Origin: Entamoeba histolytica HM-1:IMSS
Lineage: Eukaryota > Evosea > Mastigamoebida > Endamoebidae
Direction of reading: 5' to 3'
Assembly: GCF_000208925.1 (NCBI RefSeq)
Contig: NW_001914873.1
Coordinates: 1 to 64,000 of the forward strand
Length of the DNA: 64,000 bases
Of the stretch, positions 48,584 through 57,068 are shown one piece after another (within the stretch, counting starts at the first letter, position 1; each line of letters starts with the position of its first letter). The translations under genes and the position numbers were made by a program. The notes beneath the pieces are model-generated. The model did no database searches. It was not told where the DNA came from and worked only from the letters and a program-made list of their open reading frames with translations.

Positions 48584-50005
48584 ATGTCGGTTATCGACTT
48601 TATCTTAGAACCAATAAGTCAAATAGTTCATGTTCCAGTTTATTTGTTGAAATATTTTTCTTCTTTCGTACTATCATTACCAATGACATATTATTGTAGA
48701 TATCTTCCAAATAATCCATCATTAAAACATAAGGTATATGGGTCTATTGGAATACTTATGTCATTAATTGTATTTGGACCAATCACATTTTCTATTATCT
48801 TTTTAGGGCTTCCAATTTATTATATTGCTAAAACATATCCAACACGTATTATGGCAACAATAACAACAATTGTATTAATTCTTCATTTAGCTTGTATTCA
48901 TTTATACAAAATATTACATACAGGAGTGGTATATAATTTATCATTTTCAACAGTACATATGATGTATGTTATTAAATTTAGTACATTTGTCTGGTCTGTT
49001 GTTGACGCCCATGAAAATAACATTAAGTTATGTGAACATCGTAAGCAAATGATGATTAAAACATATCCTTCATTACTTGAATTCTTTGGATATACTTTCT
49101 TTTTCCCAGGAATCTTTAGTGGACCATCATTAGAATATATTGACTATATTAAATTTATTACTTTAGAACAATTTAAAAATTATCCAAAAGATAAAATGGA
49201 AGGAGATGTTCCACAAATTCCAATGAAAATGTTCTACAAACGAATAGGATTAGGAATTACTTTTTATATGTTAGTATGGGCTATATCAATATTTGAGCCA
49301 TTACTTGCTGATTACTACTTTTTAGAAGCACCTGAATCACATGGATTTTTCTTCAAAATGTTTGCTATTTGGTATACTGGTGAAATGGCATTAACTAAAT
49401 ACATTGGTACATGGTATGTTGCTGATGCAATGTCAATTATTGGTGGATTTGGATTTACAACTATTAAAAATGGTAAAGAAATATGGGATAAATTTACTAA
49501 TATTGATTTCCCTGTATTTTATTTAAGCACATCGTTTAGAAATTCAATTGTTTTATGGAATAGATATGTACAGAATTGGTTAAGTAATTATATTTATCTC
49601 AACCTTGAAGGAACTAAATTAGATGCTTTTAAAACTGTTATAACAAACCTTGTTAGTGCTTTCTGGCATGGATTTCTTCCTGGATATTATATTTCATTTG
49701 GTACTCTTGCTCTTCATACTGAATTAAGTAAATTAATTTATAAAAAATTAACACCATATATTGCTTATTTGACAAAGAATAATAATAAAATGATGACACT
49801 TTGGAATATATTCTTAATTATCTTTACTAATTTGTCAATTAAATATAATTTCTGTCCTTTCTTTATGATGACATTTAAAGCTTCATGGGAAATGTTTAAA
49901 CAGACATACTTCTGTTTCCATTTGATTGCATTAGTTTTGTTTATTTGGTTAACGGTTGCACCTCCTAAAATCCCAAAAGAAGAAAAGGAAAAAAAGAATA
50001 ATTAA
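48584..50005 (+). CDS. MBOAT-family lysophospholipid acyltransferase
   Basis: A 473-residue polytopic ER enzyme that would transfer acyl chains to lysophospholipids. About 10 hydrophobic segments are visible. The MBOAT signatures are present: the Asn/Trp motif WNRYVQNWLSNYIYLNL (about residue 324) and the catalytic His in NLVSAFWHGFLPGYY (about residue 361). The pattern FFPGIFSGPSLEYIDY is typical of the MBOAT1/2/5 (LPCAT/LPEAT, yeast Ale1) branch rather than DGAT1 or Porcupine. The C-terminus ends KKNN, a dilysine (KKxx) ER-retrieval signal. Single exon, tail-to-tail with the PEX11-like gene (31 bp apart). Confidence 0.92.
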   Translation: MSVIDFILEPISQIVHVPVYLLKYFSSFVLSLPMTYYCRYLPNNPSLKHKVYGSIGILMSLIVFGPITFSIIFLGLPIYYIAKTYPTRIMATITTIVLILHLACIHLYKILHTGVVYNLSFSTVHMMYVIKFSTFVWSVVDAHENNIKLCEHRKQMMIKTYPSLLEFFGYTFFFPGIFSGPSLEYIDYIKFITLEQFKNYPKDKMEGDVPQIPMKMFYKRIGLGITFYMLVWAISIFEPLLADYYFLEAPESHGFFFKMFAIWYTGEMALTKYIGTWYVADAMSIIGGFGFTTIKNGKEIWDKFTNIDFPVFYLSTSFRNSIVLWNRYVQNWLSNYIYLNLEGTKLDAFKTVITNLVSAFWHGFLPGYYISFGTLALHTELSKLIYKKLTPYIAYLTKNNNKMMTLWNIFLIIFTNLSIKYNFCPFFMMTFKASWEMFKQTYFCFHLIALVLFIWLTVAPPKIPKEEKEKKNN

Positions 50006-50036
50006 TTAATTCTTTTTAATTGAAAAGTCACTTATT

Positions 50037-50627
50037 TTATTGCAATGATTCAACACAACATAATCCAGCAGAAACTAACCCCATTAATGTAGAAAATTCT
50101 TCTGGTAATTTAATTAATCCTAAACTATTCAATGCAATAATAAGTTCTGTTGCAATTTTTACATATCTAATATATCTTTTTAATGGTTCGTCTTGTTCTT
50201 CTTTAATATACTCAAGGCCTATTGATGATAATACAGCAACAAGGAATGATAAATTACCAATTGGACTGGTGTATGGAATAATGGTGTTACTAGTCAGAGA
50301 TGTGATTGCATTTAAATTATCCATTGCAAAAAAACCAAGCATCCCTCCTGACTTTAATATTCTGAGAAAGAACTCTGGATTTTCATAAGATGAGTCTAGC
50401 GTTATTTTAAAGTTGTTCATTTCTTTTAAAACATTACCAATTGCAAAATATTTTCTTGATGTTCCTAATAATGTTACTATTCTCATTAATACTTGCTTTT
50501 TAGTAACATCGTCATTTGAAGTTAATAACGCAACTAACTTTGCAGCACATTGGATAGTTCTAAAAAAAGCATCTCTTGTTCCATATCCACTCACAAAATT
50601 CGATGTCTTCAGAAGAACAGAATTCAT
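50037..50627 (-). CDS. PEX11-like protein
   Basis: A 196-residue protein with the PEX11 layout: N-terminal GTRDAFFRTIQCAAKLVALL (family pattern GRDKxxRxxQYxxR), then LLGTSRKYFAIGNVL (family RKxxRLG), then FFAMDNLNAI (family Y/FFxxDNxxW/L), and a C-terminal hydrophobic segment NSLGLIKLPEEFSTLMGLVSAGLCCV. PEX11 proteins bend and elongate peroxisomal membranes through N-terminal amphipathic helices. Entamoeba is generally described as lacking peroxisomes, although its relative Mastigamoeba has anaerobic ones, so the gene is of interest. It may act on another membrane here. Intact single exon; ATG complement at 50625-50627. Confidence 0.72.
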   Translation of the reverse strand: MNSVLLKTSNFVSGYGTRDAFFRTIQCAAKLVALLTSNDDVTKKQVLMRIVTLLGTSRKYFAIGNVLKEMNNFKITLDSSYENPEFFLRILKSGGMLGFFAMDNLNAITSLTSNTIIPYTSPIGNLSFLVAVLSSIGLEYIKEEQDEPLKRYIRYVKIATELIIALNSLGLIKLPEEFSTLMGLVSAGLCCVESLQ

Positions 50628-50836
50628 TACATCTTATAGTTCAACTTCATTTTTTATTTTTCAATGATTTTCATAAATTAAAAAGTATAATTAAATTAAT
50701 CTATTTTTTTTTTCTTGAATTGAACAAATTCGTAATCAATAGAAAAATGATATAATTTTATTTGTTGATATGAAAAGACAACATTCTATCATGAGTTGTT
50801 TTTTTGAAGGGTAAGTGATATAAAAACAATTGAACA

Positions 50837-51943
50837 ATGAGAGAAAGAAATATGAATAAGAAAGAGGTTATTGAAACTTCTGATGATGCTTTTTTTGAAG
50901 TTTTACCTTCTGTGGAAAGGAAAGAACAATCATCAAGTATCTTTTATTCAAATGTTAGAAATACAGAAGTTGGTATTTCAGACGATAGTTCTTATGGAGT
51001 ATTTTCACTTGATAAAAGAGATGATAGTTCAAGTGGATCTTTTTTGAGAAGGCAATATCCATCAAATGGTACTGAATTTTCAAGTCCATACTTATCTAAC
51101 ACACCATTACCAATATACTCTCCAGGACCAAAAGAATGTTTTATTGTTAATATGATTAATCAAGGAACAATTAATCTTGTTGGAGAAGTAGAATTAAACA
51201 AAATCGAGGAAAATGAAAAAATTGAACATCCCATGGCTGTTAAACAAGAATTTATTTTATCAGAACATCAAAAATTTCGTCCTATAAATAGAAGAAAGAA
51301 AAAAAAAGCAATACATGAAGATTTTTCTCGATGTGAATCTGACAGTGAAATTATAAGTGAAAGGAGTGGATTGTTTATGGAAGATAGTATTGAAACATAT
51401 GTAAAGGAACAATTATTTATAAAAGGAAAACATTTCAAAAAATTGAAACAATGGATTGGGTTATCTAAATATAAAATCATTTTTGATAGTTATTTTGATG
51501 ACTTAGTGACTGACGTTTTTAACCAAAGGGTTGAAGGTAAGTCAAATACCTCTATGATTATTGTGACTAATAACAATTGGGTTTTTGGTTGTTTCAATAA
51601 ACTAAAAATACCAATAATCAATAGTCAAGAAGAGACTCATGGATTGAGTGATAATGGGTTTTTTATCTTTTCATTGAACAACCCACATCACACAATGCCA
51701 ATTAAAATCACACAAAAAGAAACAATTCCAGGAAAATTAATATTATATCCTAAAGATTCAAATCAATTATTTGGGGTAGAAGATGCATTCATTATTTCTC
51801 AATTACCAAACGAATCATATATTTTTAGAAATATTGAGCAATATTATTTAATACCATCAGTAGTTGGAAAAGAATTATTTACTGGATGTTGTTATCCAGA
51901 CTGTTTCTGTGCTGATAAAGTATTTGTAATAGAATGGTTTTGA
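50837..51943 (+). CDS. TLDc-domain protein
   Basis: A 368-residue protein. The first 180 residues are low-complexity, Ser-rich and acidic, with a basic patch (NRRKKKKAIHEDF). Residues about 195-368 form a TLDc domain: LKQWIGLSKYKIIFDSYFDDLVTDVFNQRVEGKSNTSMIIVTNNNWVFGCFNKLKI, then GFFIFSLNN and the closing ...YPDCFCADKVFVIEWF. TLDc domains in other eukaryotes (OXR1, TLDC1, NCOA7) protect against oxidative stress and bind the V-ATPase. Entamoeba has an expanded TLDc family. The role of this member is not known. The start chosen is the first ATG; Met6 is an alternative. Confidence 0.8.
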   Translation: MRERNMNKKEVIETSDDAFFEVLPSVERKEQSSSIFYSNVRNTEVGISDDSSYGVFSLDKRDDSSSGSFLRRQYPSNGTEFSSPYLSNTPLPIYSPGPKECFIVNMINQGTINLVGEVELNKIEENEKIEHPMAVKQEFILSEHQKFRPINRRKKKKAIHEDFSRCESDSEIISERSGLFMEDSIETYVKEQLFIKGKHFKKLKQWIGLSKYKIIFDSYFDDLVTDVFNQRVEGKSNTSMIIVTNNNWVFGCFNKLKIPIINSQEETHGLSDNGFFIFSLNNPHHTMPIKITQKETIPGKLILYPKDSNQLFGVEDAFIISQLPNESYIFRNIEQYYLIPSVVGKELFTGCCYPDCFCADKVFVIEWF

Positions 51944-51963
51944 ATTAGCTAAAGAATGATATT

Positions 51964-52899
51964 CTAATGTCCTCTTTTCTCATTAGATGCTTTAATTGAT
52001 CGTTCAATACATAACTGTATAAATGGGTCATTAATTTGTATAAAGTCTAGTAATAAAATATTAATTGGAAATGATTCAAGTTCTTTAGAATGAAGAAATT
52101 GAAAGAAGTTTTCTTTAACTTTATATGAAACACCTTTCAATGACTTTGAATTAGAAACTGACAAATAACATGATTTAATACTTTTGTTAGTAGGAGTTAG
52201 AATAATTTGAAGAATTGTAATACCAGTCCTTCTATTATTAATCCAATTCATTCCATCTGTTAAAATTCTTTGACTAACCTCTTGGAATGTTGGTCTGTCT
52301 GGCCAATAGGAATGAATAAAGTCTTGACCCCAGACATATGGAAATCTTTTAACTTCTTTTGGATAATCGTAAAATATAAAAACTCGTTTATTATTAGAAA
52401 CTAAAACTTCAAGTGGAATGTTAAGATTATTTGGATTACATTCTACACTAATTCCATTGAATAAACAACTTATTATTTCTAAAATTTTTTCATTGTCTTC
52501 TTTGTTCATATTATAGATATGATTAATATCAAGAATTATAACTTCTTTCTTATGATACCAAATAAATTCACTCAGTTGTGTTAATATTACAACAAATAAG
52601 TCACAGTACAAACCATGTACTGTATAAATATCATCTTTAAATTTTTGAATTCTTAAATCAAAATATCTCACTCCTTCTTGTAATTGTTGGAGTATGGTGA
52701 GCGTTTGTGTCTCTGACCAGTCTTTAACAAATCCATTCATTATAATAGGAAATGAGTCATAAGGCTCTGCTGCTTTGATTTGGGTTTTAGTATTATAACT
52801 AAAACAGTTATGTGAACCAGCCAAACAAATCTCCTTAATTGTAAGATTTAATACATTTGACTCACCCATCCAATCAGATTTATCATTTAAACGTGACAT
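51964..52899 (-). CDS. PI-PLC X-domain-containing protein (PLCXD-like)
   Basis: A 311-residue protein made of a single phosphatidylinositol-specific phospholipase C X domain. Both catalytic histidines are visible: AGSHNCFSY (His30) and YTVHGLYC (His95). GVRYFDLRI carries the substrate-binding Arg and Asp. KKEVIILDINHIYNM forms the next core strand. It lacks the Y, C2, EF-hand and PH domains of eukaryotic PLC-beta or -delta and resembles the PLCXD1-3 group or bacterial PI-PLC. It would cleave phosphatidylinositol or a GPI-like lipid. No signal peptide, so a cytosolic location is expected. Intact single exon. Confidence 0.87.
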   Translation of the reverse strand: MSRLNDKSDWMGESNVLNLTIKEICLAGSHNCFSYNTKTQIKAAEPYDSFPIIMNGFVKDWSETQTLTILQQLQEGVRYFDLRIQKFKDDIYTVHGLYCDLFVVILTQLSEFIWYHKKEVIILDINHIYNMNKEDNEKILEIISCLFNGISVECNPNNLNIPLEVLVSNNKRVFIFYDYPKEVKRFPYVWGQDFIHSYWPDRPTFQEVSQRILTDGMNWINNRRTGITILQIILTPTNKSIKSCYLSVSNSKSLKGVSYKVKENFFQFLHSKELESFPINILLLDFIQINDPFIQLCIERSIKASNEKRGH

Positions 52900-52973
52900 T
52901 TACACAATCATTTTTCTAGTTTTTAGTTTCTTTTTTATGATAAAAAACAAAATAAAAGAACTACGAACATAAT

Positions 52974-54665
52974 TTAGAACCCTTGCATTTCATTCATAAA
53001 TAATGCTTGTCTTCTTTTCATTTCCTTCATTGAATCTTTCAACATTAATACAGTCCCATCATTAGTTGTTATAATAAATGATCCATCTTCATCATCAAGC
53101 ATATGAACAGCAGTGATTTTACTGTTTAATTTTCTACTTTCTACGAATTTAAGAACGTCACGTTTTTTTTCTTTAACGTTTTCAAGAACATAAATTGTGC
53201 CACTTTCTGCTGTAATAGCGAGAATAGTAGATCCAACAACATTGATTAGTTGTGTAACTTCAACATTATATCTTCCATAAGGTAAAGCAAATGCATCATC
53301 TATTCTTTTAGGTGATACATCAATGATTTGATCATTCTTTTCTTCCATTTGAACAATCCATCCACCATAAGCAAAATAGTATGTCACTGTATTATCCCTT
53401 GGGAATGATAATAAAGAATTAATATTAAATAAAGGTTTTTTTTGTTCAGTAGATTGAACTTGTAATCCCATAACTTGAAGTAAGTTAAAATGAGAAGATT
53501 CCCAAACTGCAACAATTCCATCACAAGACACAGTAATTAACTTATTAGTATTAGTCATTTCAATAAGATCTACATCATCTATATGGGGTGAACTTCCTTC
53601 TTTTTCTAGCTTTTTAATAAATTTTGACGAAGATGGTTGTTCAGAGTTAATTTGATATACATAAATATCATTTGTTCTACTGATAAATAATATTCCATCT
53701 TCAGTTAGAAGTGATGTTTTATAATAGTCATCAGATTCTCTTTCCATTATATATAATGGGGTATTACTAGTAGTATTCCAGAATGCAATCTTTTTATCAT
53801 TAGCAATAGTTATAATAGTATCATTAAGAATATAAATTTTTTTAATAATCCCATCATGACTTGTAAGTGTTCCTTCTTCAATTAAAAGTTCATTATCTTT
53901 TAATTGCATAAAATCAGTTAAAGAAATTCTATAAATTTCTTTTTTAAATGCAATAACAATTATTCCATTAAAGAATTGAATATCTCCTATAATTCCTTTT
54001 GAAACCATTTCATTTTCACAATCAATTTGATATTTCTCTTTAAGTTCACAAATATATTTTTCTGATAATTCTAAGACTTCTTTTTCATTTTCATTATTAA
54101 CATTCTTAATACTGCTTTGTATTTCTGTAAATATATGTTTTATTTCTTCTATTTCTTTCTTTAATTTATTTTCTTCTTTATTTTCTTCTTCTCCTTGTTC
54201 TTCTTTGTTTTTATCTGAAGCATCATAATTATCAATAATAGTATTATCTTTGATAATAGGAGATTCACTAGTCATTCCTCCTTTCCCTTTAAATGAAACG
54301 ATTCCATACCTCAATTTCTCTTTTGATATGCGTTCAATATTATTTTGTTTTTCCTCTATTAATTCTCTCAAAAATAATAAGAACTTTTTAACTCTAAGCG
54401 TTCCAGTGGCTCGTGATTTCATGACAACTGACTTGATTTCAACACCAGTCATATAGTTAAATAAAATAATTCTTCCTGAATGATCACCAACTAGAAAATA
54501 CTTCTCTTTATTGAATGAAAAATAACAAAATGAATCTACATTTCCTGAGTCATTTGTTCCTGTTTGTTGTTTATTTATTTCAGTTGAATCTCCATAAGTA
54601 ATAAAACTATACTCATAGGAATAATCACAAAGTGTCTTGGTTTCTTTCTTAAAGAACGACAACAT
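52974..54665 (-). CDS. WD40-like beta-propeller protein with coiled-coil insert
   Basis: A 563-residue protein. WD-type strands are scattered through it: FLVGDHSGRIILFNYMTG near residue 60, TIITIANDKKIAFWNTTSNTPLYIM near 285, NKLITVSCDGIVAVWESSHFNLLQVM near 385, and TIYVLE / SFIITTNDGTVLMLKDS near the end. Between the first and second blades lies a charged, Glu/Lys-rich coiled-coil insert (about 110-215). The C-terminus KEMKRRQALFMNEMQGF is helical. I do not recognise the orthologue, and the fold alone does not give a function. Intact single exon, 75 bp upstream of and in line with the PLCXD gene. Confidence 0.75.
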   Translation of the reverse strand: MLSFFKKETKTLCDYSYEYSFITYGDSTEINKQQTGTNDSGNVDSFCYFSFNKEKYFLVGDHSGRIILFNYMTGVEIKSVVMKSRATGTLRVKKFLLFLRELIEEKQNNIERISKEKLRYGIVSFKGKGGMTSESPIIKDNTIIDNYDASDKNKEEQGEEENKEENKLKKEIEEIKHIFTEIQSSIKNVNNENEKEVLELSEKYICELKEKYQIDCENEMVSKGIIGDIQFFNGIIVIAFKKEIYRISLTDFMQLKDNELLIEEGTLTSHDGIIKKIYILNDTIITIANDKKIAFWNTTSNTPLYIMERESDDYYKTSLLTEDGILFISRTNDIYVYQINSEQPSSSKFIKKLEKEGSSPHIDDVDLIEMTNTNKLITVSCDGIVAVWESSHFNLLQVMGLQVQSTEQKKPLFNINSLLSFPRDNTVTYYFAYGGWIVQMEEKNDQIIDVSPKRIDDAFALPYGRYNVEVTQLINVVGSTILAITAESGTIYVLENVKEKKRDVLKFVESRKLNSKITAVHMLDDEDGSFIITTNDGTVLMLKDSMKEMKRRQALFMNEMQGF

Positions 54666-55443
54666 TCTACCTTTCTTTTGAACTTTCTTTTAAAGATTAT
54701 ATTTAGTTTAGTTATAACTTATTTTATTATTTAAATATACTATATCCATTGATTTTTTTTATTGGTGTTTATTAACTCTTCAAAGTTCATTCTATATTAT
54801 TGCAACTCACATTCAACAACTTACCTAAATATAATTCAGTATAATCTCTGTACCAGTTTATTCTTTCTATGTCCCCATATTATCATTAATGAAATTCGCA
54901 TTATCAAAACACTGAGACAATAGAATGTCACTCAACAATTAAAGAAATGGTATTGCTTAATGAAACAAATATATGTTATAAATTCATTGAAATAATTCTA
55001 ACTATGATTAGTTCATGTGGGTTTGTTATTGTTTGAATGCTAGACAGTAATGTATATTTACAAAGGGAATATCTGTTATTCCTTTAACTAAATTTAATAA
55101 TACAACACACTGATAAAAAAATTTAAACAATTGACAATGACTTAGTCATACTCTTTTTAAACAATGAAAAGTTGAAACATCTTGTAAATTCATTAATTAA
55201 TAAAAAGTGTTTATTTGAAGTTATTTGAATTTATGACATATTTAAAGAAATTGTTTTTTTTTTGTTATTCGTAGAGTAAAGTCATAAAGAAAAGGAGTTG
55301 TTGACTGTTCTTCACTTATCAAAAGAAATAAAGTAGAATATAATGACACTGACTTTGGATTTACTCAAGAAAAAGAATAACGAGGAAATGAGGTTTGTAT
55401 TAACGGAAAAATGGTGACGTTATACCACGTTTTTAAAGATAAC
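54666..55443. other. Intergenic region
   Basis: About 780 bp between divergent genes. A 24-codon ATG ORF at 55343-55417 (MTLTLDLLKKKNNEEM...) is too short and without support, so it is not called. Otherwise nothing is seen. Confidence 0.45.
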
Positions 55444-55455
55444 AAACTTAAAAAT
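55444..55455 (+). promoter_or_regulatory. TATA-like element of the NEDD8 gene
   Basis: AAACTTAAAAAT, 19-30 bp before the ATG at 55474. Confidence 0.4.
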
Positions 55456-55473
55456 ATTAAATTTATATAACCA

Positions 55474-55707
55474 ATGTTAATTAACATTAAACTTCTTAAT
55501 GGAAGAATTCTTTCTATTGACCTTGAACCAACAGATAAAATCTCTGACCTTAAAGCTAAATTAGAAGAAATTGAAGGTATTACTCCAGAACAACAACGAC
55601 TTGTTTTTGGTGGAAGACAACTTGGAGATGATAAAACACTTCAAGAACTTAACATTCAACCAGGAACTCAAATTAATCTTCTTCTTGCTTTAAGAGGAGG
55701 TTTTTAA
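55474..55707 (+). CDS. NEDD8: NEDD8 (Rub1) ubiquitin-like modifier
   Basis: A 77-residue ubiquitin fold, MLINIKLLNGRILSIDLEPTDKI.... The start MLI, the IDLEPTDKI segment and above all Ala72 in LALRGG distinguish NEDD8 from ubiquitin, which has Arg72. NEDD8 is conjugated to cullins and activates SCF-type ubiquitin ligases. Only one residue (Phe77) follows Gly76, so a protease must remove a single residue to mature it; animal NEDD8 has a five-residue tail. The Lys at ubiquitin position 48 is Gln49-Leu50-like here, so chain formation would differ. Intact single exon. Confidence 0.9.
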   Translation: MLINIKLLNGRILSIDLEPTDKISDLKAKLEEIEGITPEQQRLVFGGRQLGDDKTLQELNIQPGTQINLLLALRGGF

Positions 55708-55946
55708 TTAAATTATAGAATTTAATTGATTTGTTGTTGATCAAAAATTATTTAATGTTTTTATAGAAAGAATTAAATGTTATTGATGTTTCTTTTAATA
55801 AAGAAGAAAAATAATGTTTTATGATAATTTCATATGAAAAAACTTAAGATAAATAAAAATAATTTCATTTTACTATATTAAATTCTTCATCATTATCTTT
55901 TTCTAAGTTCAGTTTTTAATAATCTAATTTTATTCATTGTCTATAA
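55708..55946. other. Intergenic region
   Basis: AT-rich 240-bp spacer. No gene seen. Confidence 0.4.
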
Positions 55947-56804
55947 ATGCAAGTAGCTAAAGTCATTGCTATTATAATGACTTTATTCTTGCTTATTTTC
56001 ATCATCCAATTATTCATGTATCCTAATATTAATACATTAGAGTTTCAAGCTCATGAAAGTAGTCCAATTCCAACAGATAAAGAAGAGGGACTAATTGACG
56101 AAGAGGAAAAAAGTTTTTGGGCTAAGGCAGAAGTCATTCCAAAATCACACTCATCCAAACGATATTGTATTGCAATAGTTCCACCTGAAGGTGTGAAAGT
56201 TATTGGTACACCTCATCACCCAAATATTGATTTCATCACATCACAATACTCTGCTGAGAACCTTAAAGCAATGTGGCCAAGAAAAGGGTTTTATCTTGGT
56301 AATTTTGATATTGATTACCGTCATGAAACAGAAAAAGAATATCCATTTGACCAATACAAAGAGGATATTTGTGTGTCTGAAATTTATCATGATATGGGTA
56401 AAAAGTCAGGTGATTACAGTAAGGCTGATTTAATTTTCATTCCACCAATTGGAGTTAAGTTAGATGATGAATTTGCAACTAAATTATACAATTTTCTTAC
56501 AGCATCAGAAGCTAAAATTCCTGATGCATGTGCATTCCAGGTCTACATGACTAAAAAAGAACGAATAAAAAACAAAGTGTTTACACAATTAACTGGATTT
56601 ATTCCTGATTATCCATATAGAAGTTTTAGATCTTTTGGAGGAACGTTAATAAAAACAAAAGACCTTAAACCTATCTCTATTTGGACAAATGAGATTTGGT
56701 TTAGAAATCGATATGAAGCACTTGTTCAACACTATTGTGAAGTTCTTGACCAACCAATTGTTGTTTCCCCAACAAATTTATATTCACCATTAATCGATTT
56801 TTAA
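55947..56804 (+). CDS. Type II membrane protein of unknown function
   Basis: A 285-residue protein. Residues 5-27 (KVIAIIMTLFLLIFIIQLFMYP) form an uncleaved signal anchor, so the remaining 255 residues should be luminal or extracellular. The body has strand-helix patterns such as KRYCIAIVPPEGVKVIG, SKADLIFIPPIGVKLDDEF and RSFRSFGGTLIKTKDLKPISIWTNEIWFRNRYE. The topology is that of Golgi glycosyltransferases and the text SKADLIFIPP faintly recalls exostosin-type enzymes, but I see no firm DxD motif. Function unknown. The frame is intact. Confidence 0.7.
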   Translation: MQVAKVIAIIMTLFLLIFIIQLFMYPNINTLEFQAHESSPIPTDKEEGLIDEEEKSFWAKAEVIPKSHSSKRYCIAIVPPEGVKVIGTPHHPNIDFITSQYSAENLKAMWPRKGFYLGNFDIDYRHETEKEYPFDQYKEDICVSEIYHDMGKKSGDYSKADLIFIPPIGVKLDDEFATKLYNFLTASEAKIPDACAFQVYMTKKERIKNKVFTQLTGFIPDYPYRSFRSFGGTLIKTKDLKPISIWTNEIWFRNRYEALVQHYCEVLDQPIVVSPTNLYSPLIDF

Positions 56805-57040
56805 ACTATATACATTGTATTTACTGTATTATTTCCTCTTTTATTTTATTAAACAATCACTTTTTTTTTAAGTATCAGTTCTAAAGGAAACAATACTTTT
56901 TTTTACAATCATACTCTATCTAGCAAAAAATGTGTATGAATTTCTCTTCATTTTGTTTATCTTTTCATAACAGAAAACATTTCATTGTATTATTTCATTA
57001 GTAGAATATAATAACTAATAAAAAAATAAGAAACGCTTTA
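56805..57040. other. Intergenic region
   Basis: AT-rich flank between the membrane-protein gene and the full-length LINE. No gene seen. Confidence 0.4.
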
Positions 57041-57060
57041 TTCATGAACAATAATAATAA
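57041..57060. repeat. Target-site duplication of the 57-kb LINE, left (3') copy
   Basis: The 20-bp sequence TTCATGAACAATAATAATAA is identical to 61835-61854 at the other end of the element. Confidence 0.93.
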
Positions 57061-57068
57061 GCAATTAA

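Noticed and set aside
55343..55417. 24-codon ORF (MTLTLDLLKKKNNEEM...) upstream of NEDD8, with a GTTTGT that could be an intron donor.
   Set aside because: No matching acceptor leads to a sensible second exon before NEDD8, and the peptide is too short to support alone.
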